NCBI GenBank assembly: GCA_012729375.1
Contig: JAAYDE010000101.1
Span: 1-43,088 of the forward strand
Reading direction: 5' to 3'
DNA length: 43,088 bases
Source of the DNA: Deltaproteobacteria bacterium
GTDB taxonomy: Bacteria > Desulfobacterota > Desulfuromonadia > Desulfuromonadales > JAAYDE01
Below are positions 37,860 through 43,088 of this stretch, piece after piece. Under the pieces are notes generated by a model, which had not been told where the DNA came from, searched no databases, and saw nothing but the letters and a program-made list of their open reading frames with translations. The number at the start of each line of letters is the position of its first letter. The first letter of the stretch is position 1. The translations under genes and the position numbers were made by a program.

Positions 37860-39291
37860 GTTCTTCCCGCACGCGGCTGCGCAGATAGCGGCGGATGCTG
37901 TTGCGGGCTTTGGGGGTCAGCGACCATTCCAGCCACTTGGGAAGCGCCCGTGGTTTGGACGCCCGTTCGATTTCAACCTGATCGCCGTCGAGAAGCCGGG
38001 CTTTGAGCAGGCGCATTTTGCCGTTGACTCTTCCCCGTGCGGCATGGAGCCCCAGTTCCTCATGGATCTCGAAGGCGAAATCAAGGAGGCTGCTCCCCTC
38101 GGGAAGGATAATTCTCTCCCCCCGCGGTGTATAGACCTGGATCGTGGTGGAGGCCAGCCGCAGACTCTCCGTATCGAAGACCGATTCGCCTTCCAGCAGA
38201 GACTTCATGAGTTCCTGAAAGCTCGTTTTCCGGAATACGAAACCGGGGGCGAGGACTCCGGCGCGGTTGAAGCGGGCCAGTTTGTGAGTGGTGATCTCGA
38301 TGCGCAGCCGGTACCCTCCCGCCTGTACCGTGGTTTGCAGGGCCTGGAAGCCGTATTGGGAAGGGACGTTCAGATAATCCTTCAGTTTTCCGGGAATGGG
38401 CGGGTAAAGTCCATGGATCAGACCGAGGGCCGTATAGGCGTCGAGGGTCCGGTCCACGTCAATCTCCATGGTGTACAGCTTGGGGAAACCCTGAGAGGCT
38501 GCCCGGGCGGCGGCGATGGAAAAGGGGCGCCAGCGGTCCTTGAGCAGGGCCTCGATCTTTTGGCTTTCAAACGCCTGGTTTATCTGGGCGCGGATCTTCC
38601 TCAGTTCAGGTTGCAGTTTCTCGCGGATCGCCTCCATGATTTCCTGGTAGCGCTCGAAACGCCGGGGATAGAGGACCCGCAGCGACAAAGCATCCAGTTC
38701 GGAGGTGACGTAGCCCATTCCCAGATGAAGGGCCAGGGGGACATAAACCTCCCGGGTTTCCTCGGCGATCAGGGATTGTTTTTCCGGATCCAGGGCGCCG
38801 ATGGTCTGCAGATTGTCGATCCGGTCCCAGAATTTCAGGCATAGCACCCGCACATCCTGAATGGCGGTCAAAAGCTGTTTGCGGTAGGTCTGGTTGCGGA
38901 GAACCTCGCGGCTCAATTTTTCATCGGTGACTTTGGTCAGACCGTTGACCAGAAAGGCGATTTCGTAATCGAAGGCGGCTTCCACCTCGGCCAGGGTGAC
39001 CGGGGTGTCTTCGACGACATCATGGAGCATGGCGGCACAGATCGAGGCGAAATCCATCCAGTTGCGGGCCGCCAGATGCGCCACCCGCAGGGGGTGGAAG
39101 ATATAGGGCTCCCCCGATTTGCGGAATTGGCCGGCGTGGGACATCTTGGCAACCTGAATGGCCTGCTCCAACATCTCGATCTTGCGATCCAGATCGTCCT
39201 CGTTCAGCCCCCCCCCGTAATGGGTCACCAGAAGCTCCATGATCTCCTCGATCAAGCGCTTCTCTTTGCGTTCGTAGTCGGTGCCTGTCAA
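37846..39291 (-). CDS. RelA/SpoT-homologue with HD hydrolase and degenerate synthetase
   Basis: This 481-residue RSH-like protein is shorter than SpoT/Rel (about 720) and lacks the C-terminal helical and ACT regions. The HD hydrolase half (about 45-200) looks complete: HAGQFRKSGEPYIFHP with H52, LHDVVEDT with H90-D91 and E94-D95, and DRIDNLQT with D156 and N160. The synthetase half (about 235-375) keeps PIPGKLKDYLN and GFQALQTTV, but has lost the usual RxKSxxSIxxK loop and the DxxAxR block, and the EIQIRT segment reads RIEITT. A TGS domain follows (about 392-455). It probably hydrolyses (p)ppGpp or binds it, and is unlikely to make it. The HIT gene lies 41 nt upstream. Confidence 0.85.
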   Translation of the reverse strand: MTGTDYERKEKRLIEEIMELLVTHYGGGLNEDDLDRKIEMLEQAIQVAKMSHAGQFRKSGEPYIFHPLRVAHLAARNWMDFASICAAMLHDVVEDTPVTLAEVEAAFDYEIAFLVNGLTKVTDEKLSREVLRNQTYRKQLLTAIQDVRVLCLKFWDRIDNLQTIGALDPEKQSLIAEETREVYVPLALHLGMGYVTSELDALSLRVLYPRRFERYQEIMEAIREKLQPELRKIRAQINQAFESQKIEALLKDRWRPFSIAAARAASQGFPKLYTMEIDVDRTLDAYTALGLIHGLYPPIPGKLKDYLNVPSQYGFQALQTTVQAGGYRLRIEITTHKLARFNRAGVLAPGFVFRKTSFQELMKSLLEGESVFDTESLRLASTTIQVYTPRGERIILPEGSSLLDFAFEIHEELGLHAARGRVNGKMRLLKARLLDGDQVEIERASKPRALPKWLEWSLTPKARNSIRRYLRSRVREEQSAD

Positions 39292-39332
39292 TCGTTATCC
39301 TTTCGCAGCTTCCGATTCCTCCGGGAGAAAAG

Positions 39333-39680
39333 CTACCCCGGCGGCCAGCCCATTTGGCGGCCGGCCAGGAGATGGAAGTGGAGGTGCCAAACCAACTGGC
39401 CCCCCGCTGCATTGCAGTTGTTGACAATCCGGAACCCTGCTTCGGCGAATCCTAGTTTTCTGGCCAGTTGACCGGCCACCAGGAAGATATGCCCCACCAG
39501 CTCCCGCTCCGCCGCGGCCAGATCGAGGGTGGTGGGGATATGGCGGCGGGGGATCAGCAGGATGTGTTCGGGAGCCTGGGGATCGATATCCCGAAAGGCG
39601 ACGACCGTTTCATCCTCATAGACCTTTTGGGAAGGGATATCGCCGGTGACAATTTTACAGAAAAGGCAATTTTTATCCAT
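39333..39680 (-). CDS. HIT-family nucleotide-binding protein
   Basis: This 115-residue histidine-triad hydrolase of the HINT type begins with a C-x2-C pair in KNCLFCKIVTGDIPS, followed by VYEDETVVAFRDI. RDIDPQAPEHILLIPRRHI near 30-48 and the triad HLHFHLLAG near 98-106 complete the signature. HINT proteins cleave nucleoside phosphoramidates. The ATG at 39680 is preceded by GGAGG at 6 nt; an ATG four codons earlier overlaps that site. It is probably cotranscribed with the RSH gene downstream. Confidence 0.94.
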   Translation of the reverse strand: MDKNCLFCKIVTGDIPSQKVYEDETVVAFRDIDPQAPEHILLIPRRHIPTTLDLAAAERELVGHIFLVAGQLARKLGFAEAGFRIVNNCNAAGGQLVWHLHFHLLAGRQMGWPPG

Positions 39681-39702
39681 TTTTTCCTCCATGACAGGCG
39701 GT

Positions 39703-40018
39703 TCAAATCAGCTTCGTGATATCCATCACCTGCTTTCGCTGCCGGTCGACCAGGGAAAGCAGTCCGCGGTTATGGTTGTAAGGCGTAATCTTGATGCTCC
39801 AGTGTCGTGATTTCCAGATATCTTAGCCTATCGATCAAGTGCTGGGAAATAAAATTGACCATCGGCTCGTCCCCCAGCAGGAGCAGGCGGCGCCTTTCAG
39901 AAAGCATGCTGGGCAGGGTCAGGTAGATGGAGAAAATGACGGCGCCACATTTTCCGCACTGAAAAGGCGGGAGTCTGTCCCCCGCGGATGGTTGACAAGG
40001 ATGAGGTTGGGGAATCAA
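39703..40018 (-). pseudogene. Probably frameshifted unknown gene upstream of HIT gene
   Basis: One frame (40018 to 39770) starts at TTG and contains FQCGKCGAVIFSIYLTLP then ERRRLLLLGDEPMVNFISQHLIDRL, with third positions rich in G/C until a TAA at 39770. In a second frame, from about 39823 to TGA at 39703, the sequence reads KITPYNHNRGLLSLVDRQRK then QVMDITKLI, also coding-like. The two together look like one protein broken by a frameshift near 39820. The second frame ends 22 nt before the HIT start, as an operon gene would. The CxxC suggests metal binding. Family unknown; a sequencing error or two overlapping short ORFs are alternatives. The rest of the gap to 40290 shows no gene. Confidence 0.4.
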
Positions 40019-40290
40019 TGGCGGCGCTAAGGAGATCTGGCAAAAACGGGACGGGTGCGGGTTTCGGGCGGCAGGATGGACGCGTTTTACCGATCGGCAA
40101 GACCCTGCAGATGCTCTGATCCATGGCGGGGGTTATAGGGGCCGGAAGTGGAATGGCGAAAAGATCCCCGGCGGTGACGAAGAAATCGACGCCTCAAGGG
40201 CGAGAGCATGCGGGGCTTCGGATTTACCTTGTCGCCGTGGTAAGGCAACGGAGCCTCAAGACTGGATATACGCCGAATGAAAGTTTCCGA

Positions 40291-41046
40291 TCATGGGTTT
40301 TCCCGGATATCCCGGCGAAGCAGATGGATCAGGTATTCCCTGTTTCCCTTGGCGCCGGTGATGGGGCTCTCAATAACCCCCCTCACCAGACATCCGCACT
40401 GCACGGCCATGGCGCCAACCATTCTTACCGCCGCCTCGCGCTGATCGGCGTCACGGACGATCCCCCCTTTGCCCACCTGCCCCTTACCGACCTCGAACTG
40501 GGGTTTGATGAGGGCGATAATCTCGGCGTTATCTTCCAACAGGGTCAACGTGGGGGGAAGCACCTTGGCCAGGGAAATGAAGGAGCAGTCGATAACCGCC
40601 AGGGTTGGCCTTTCCCTCAGGGATTCATTGCATAGATCACGGATGTTGGTTCGCTCCAGGGAGACGACCCGCGGATCCTGGCGGAGTTTCCAGGCCAACT
40701 GACCATAGCCGACATCTATCGCAAATACCCGGGCGGCGCCGTTCTGCAAGAGGCAGTCGGTAAAACCGCCGGTGGAGGCGCCGACGTCGATGGCCGTTCT
40801 TCCCGCTACGGTCACGTTGAAGGCGGTCAGCGCCGCCGCCAACTTGAGCCCTCCCCGGGAGACGAAGGGGATATCTGCTCCCTTGAGGCGCAGGGGGATG
40901 TCTTCGGGCAGGCGAACACCGGCCTTATCCTGAAGCTGCTCGTTCGCCACCACCCGCCCCGCCAGGATCAGCGCCCGGGCCCGCTCCCGGGATTGGACCA
41001 GGCCCCGCTCAACGAGCAATTTATCGAGCCTCTCCTTACGCACCAT
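40291..41046 (-). CDS. tlyA: TlyA-family rRNA 2'-O-methyltransferase
   Basis: The 251-residue protein has an N-terminal S4 RNA-binding domain (about 1-60, RLDKLLVERGLVQSRERARAL, split as RLDKLLVERG and SRERARALI) and an FtsJ-like methyltransferase domain. The SAM motif is DVGASTGGFTDCLL near 83-96, followed by DVGYGQL and LIKPQFEVGKGQVGKGG near 185-200. TlyA proteins 2'-O-methylate cytidines in 16S/23S rRNA; older annotations call them hemolysins. ATG at 41046 is chosen because it gives the family-typical start. Two upstream in-frame ATGs (41076 and 41097) lack good ribosome sites. Confidence 0.93.
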   Translation of the reverse strand: MVRKERLDKLLVERGLVQSRERARALILAGRVVANEQLQDKAGVRLPEDIPLRLKGADIPFVSRGGLKLAAALTAFNVTVAGRTAIDVGASTGGFTDCLLQNGAARVFAIDVGYGQLAWKLRQDPRVVSLERTNIRDLCNESLRERPTLAVIDCSFISLAKVLPPTLTLLEDNAEIIALIKPQFEVGKGQVGKGGIVRDADQREAAVRMVGAMAVQCGCLVRGVIESPITGAKGNREYLIHLLRRDIRENP

Positions 41047-41136
41047 CCTTTGCCCAAAAAATAAAAGAGTATTCATGTCAATAAGGCAAGCTAGCACAGG
41101 CGATGCCGGGGGGGCAAATCCTTTTCCCCTCTGAAC

Positions 41137-41170
41137 TACGAAGGCCGCCCCTTCGGGGACGGCCTTCGTA
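41137..41170. terminator. Strong hairpin after the modular secreted protein gene
   Basis: TACGAAGGCCG-CCCC (41137-41151) pairs with GGGG-A-CGGCCTTCGTA (41155-41170), leaving a single bulged A. It lies 34 nt past the stop of the minus-strand gene at 41205 and before tlyA. No T-run follows. Its arm shares ACGAAGGCCG with the hairpin at 6366-6402. Confidence 0.65.
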
Positions 41171-41204
41171 ACCTCTAGCTTGTTTTGCCTGATCTGGTCT
41201 TAGT

Positions 41205-41890
41205 TCACCATTTACCGCTGAGGGGGGAGTCACTGCTGTTGCCGAAACTAAAGGTGATGTCGGCGTTCCCTCCGCTGTGGCTGTTATTAAGGTAGTAAAC
41301 GTTACCTCTCTTGACCCCGATCGTGTCGGTGCCGTTGCCGTCCCAATCTCCTGTCAGCGGCACGTCGTTGTATTGTCCGAAGCTGAAGACATGATCCGGG
41401 TTGCCGGCGCTGTTGGCGTTACGAAGATAATAGAAATTGCCCCGCTTCAATCCGATGCTGTCCTTTCCGTCGCCGTCCCAGTCCCCGGCGAGGGCGACAT
41501 CGGTGGACAGGGAGGAACGGAACCCATAACTGAAACTGGTGGTACTGTTCGAGGAATCGTTGCTGTTTTTCAGATAGAAGATGCTCCTTCTTTTAACGCC
41601 GATGGTATCCACGCCGTCGCCGTTCCAGTCCCCGATAATGACCTGGTCGCCGCTTTGGCCGAAGGTGAACACCTGGTCGGCTGAACCGCTGCTGTTGGTG
41701 TGGCGCAGGTAGAAGGTGTTGCCGCGGCGCATACCGATCGTCGCTACGCCGTCGCCGTTCCAGTCGCCGGCGAATACCTGGTCGGTTGACTGCACATCGC
41801 TGAAACCAAAGGAGAGGGCTACGGCCGCCGCGGTGGCGCTGTTGGCCCCATTAAGATACCAGCTGGAGCCGCGGCGAAGGCCGATATACG
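41205..41890 (-). repeat. About five tandem ~48-residue VCBS/FG-GAP-like repeats in the coding sequence
   Basis: The C-terminal 230 residues of the modular protein consist of repeats of the pattern GDWNGDG-x-DTIGVKRGN-x-FYLRN-x-NS, then a variable stretch, then FSFGQ-x-x-D. Four copies are clear and one at the start (YIGLRRGSSWYL) is degenerate. DNA similarity is clear over the GGCGACTGG-type and CGCGGC-type words. The DxDxDG-type loops are likely Ca-binding. Confidence 0.8.
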
Positions 41891-43088
41891 AGGTTTTGGA
41901 TGGGCTCCTGCCGCCTTCCAGACAGCGGATAGCCACCGTATCCTTTTCGTTGTTGGTTATCACCTGCGCAAACAGGGCGGGGCCGATTATCAAACCATTG
42001 ACGTCTTCCGATATGTGTCTGGTTTCAGCATCTTTTGACTGGTCCTCTTCGAGTCGCAAAGCGAAATCCGATATCTGGTTAAAATCACTGTTTATTTTCA
42101 ATTTTCCCAAAAAGTATGGGTAGGTTGTCCCAGCGGCCAACACTGTCCCCTGCTCGGAAGGACTGGAAATCGCCAGATAGCCGACTTTTTCCTGAGCATG
42201 ACTGCCGAGCAGCGATTCCTCGGTGAAAAGGCCGGCGCTGAACCCGCTGCTGGTCAGGTTCCCGGCTCGCACGGTTGCCGGTTTATTCTCGTCATCGCTG
42301 GTCTGCGCGGTCAGCAGCAAGACGGGCATTGCGGAAAATCCGCTGATGAACACCTGATTGTTCAGGGTTCCGCTGGCACCCAGGTAGAAGCTCCCCACCT
42401 CCCATACCGCTCCATCGGTCATGGTATGGCGGCCTTCTTCCATAACCAGGTAGGAAACCTTTTCCGTGTCGTGTTTGCCATCGAGGTAGGTCCATTCCCG
42501 GAAACGGATCTCAAAGGAATTGCTCTGCACATTGCGGATCTGGATGACCCCTGCCGCCGCATCGCGATAACTGGGAGGTCCGGCAATGACGATGGGATCG
42601 TCAAAACTTTTTGGCAAGGCTACCGTTTTCCAGGCGTGCGTCACCTCAACCTGCCCGCCTACCAAGTTAAATGCTGTGGAGTTGGTGCGGTCATCTTCCA
42701 TGCCGTTGCAGTTTTCGTCAATACCGTTGCCGGGGATCTCCGTCGCCCCGGGATGGATCGCCACGTTGTTATCGTTGCAGTCGCTAGATGCCGGGTAGCC
42801 ATCCTTGTCCAGGTCAGGATCAGTTGCCGTGGGAACTCCTTCCGTAACGACGTTTGAGTAAGTGCTTTCGCCATATTGATTGTAGGCCGTTACCGCAAAA
42901 GAATATTTGCTGCTGTCATTCAGATCCGAAAGTGTGTAGGAGGTGCCGGTGCCGGCGGTGTCACCACAAAGGGGGAAGGGCGGGTTCGGATTATCCGCCT
43001 GACAGTAAATGCGGTATCCCGTAGCTCCTGTGCTGGGAGACCAGGAAAGGAGAAGGGATTTATTGGCTACGTCATCATCAGCCATGCC
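41205..43088 (-). CDS. Modular secreted-type protein, 5' part beyond the window
   Basis: At least 627 codons are visible and the frame continues past the right edge; the first visible Met at 43085 need not be the start. Reading N to C: a fibronectin type III-like domain (about 5-85, SWSPSTGATGYRIYC and SYTLSDLNDSSKYSFAVTAYN), a MopE-like metal-binding repeat (DLDKDGYPASSDCNDNN, then HPGATEIPGNGIDENCNG, about 90-130), and two H-lectin-like modules (about 145-330). A linker leads to VCBS/FG-GAP-like repeats ending SGKW. This is an extracellular or surface protein with adhesion or carbohydrate binding likely. MopE repeats in Methylococcus bind copper, but no such role can be claimed. A hairpin follows the stop. 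Confidence 0.8.
   Translation of the reverse strand, partial: GMADDDVANKSLLLSWSPSTGATGYRIYCQADNPNPPFPLCGDTAGTGTSYTLSDLNDSSKYSFAVTAYNQYGESTYSNVVTEGVPTATDPDLDKDGYPASSDCNDNNVAIHPGATEIPGNGIDENCNGMEDDRTNSTAFNLVGGQVEVTHAWKTVALPKSFDDPIVIAGPPSYRDAAAGVIQIRNVQSNSFEIRFREWTYLDGKHDTEKVSYLVMEEGRHTMTDGAVWEVGSFYLGASGTLNNQVFISGFSAMPVLLLTAQTSDDENKPATVRAGNLTSSGFSAGLFTEESLLGSHAQEKVGYLAISSPSEQGTVLAAGTTYPYFLGKLKINSDFNQISDFALRLEEDQSKDAETRHISEDVNGLIIGPALFAQVITNNEKDTVAIRCLEGGRSPSKTSYIGLRRGSSWYLNGANSATAAAVALSFGFSDVQSTDQVFAGDWNGDGVATIGMRRGNTFYLRHTNSSGSADQVFTFGQSGDQVIIGDWNGDGVDTIGVKRRSIFYLKNSNDSSNSTTSFSYGFRSSLSTDVALAGDWDGDGKDSIGLKRGNFYYLRNANSAGNPDHVFSFGQYNDVPLTGDWDGNGTDTIGVKRGNVYYLNNSHSGGNADITFSFGNSSDSPLSGKW

Noticed and set aside
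39897..40124. 75-codon minus-strand ORF starting MDQSICRV
   Set aside because: Pro/Arg-rich without motifs; it overlaps the better coding frame with CGKCG.

Overview
The gene content and order point to a Desulfuromonadales-type deltaproteobacterium (Geobacter, Desulfuromonas or Pelobacter relatives). The clues are a receiver-domain protein next to valS, the block ilvD-ilvB-ilvN-ilvC-psd-pssA-leuA-leuC-leuD, a T-box leader on leuA, a MucR/Ros regulator and a flavodiiron protein. GC content is high and most of the window is dense chromosomal core. I see no rRNA, tRNA, CRISPR array, transposase or prophage.

Layout. 1-3.5 kb: a truncated ORF, a MucR-type zinc-finger regulator, a structured gap, and a receiver protein with a long acidic, internally duplicated linker. 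3.7-12.4 kb: valS, an internally deleted AIM24-family gene, a VTT/TVP38 membrane protein, a cytidylate-kinase-like/BON fusion, a LysR regulator, an M48 lipoprotein protease with mscS, and a HesB-like protein. 12.4-17.8 kb: a YhaN/YhaO (Rad50/Mre11-like) pair and a small cupin. 18.0-20.3 kb: a plus-strand operon of flavodiiron protein, two-TM unknown protein and J-domain protein.

20.7-36.3 kb is a long minus-strand stretch. Read in the direction of transcription it goes uppS-cdsA-dxr-rseP-tsaB (isoprenoid and phospholipid precursors, intramembrane protease, tRNA modification). A consensus-like promoter then leads into a DUF465 gene, ilvD-ilvB-ilvN-ilvC, psd and pssA. A separate promoter and Leu-type T-box control leuA, followed by leuC and leuD. 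The ilv genes make 2-oxoisovalerate, which LeuA, LeuC and LeuD carry toward leucine; leuB is not here. Psd and PssA use the CDP-diacylglycerol made by CdsA.

36.4-43 kb: a Bax-like glucosaminidase, an RSH protein with an intact-looking HD half and a degenerate synthetase half, a HIT protein, a probably frameshifted small gene, tlyA, and the 3' part of a secreted-type modular protein (FN3, MopE-like, H-lectin-like, then VCBS/FG-GAP-like repeats) that runs off the right edge.

No obvious new multi-gene defence or metabolic island is present. The points most worth checking are the in-frame AIM24 deletion, the apparent ATC start of cdsA, the T-box, the degenerate RSH, the cytidylate-kinase/BON fusion, the frameshifted gene upstream of the HIT gene, and several unexplained hairpins and short repeated motifs.
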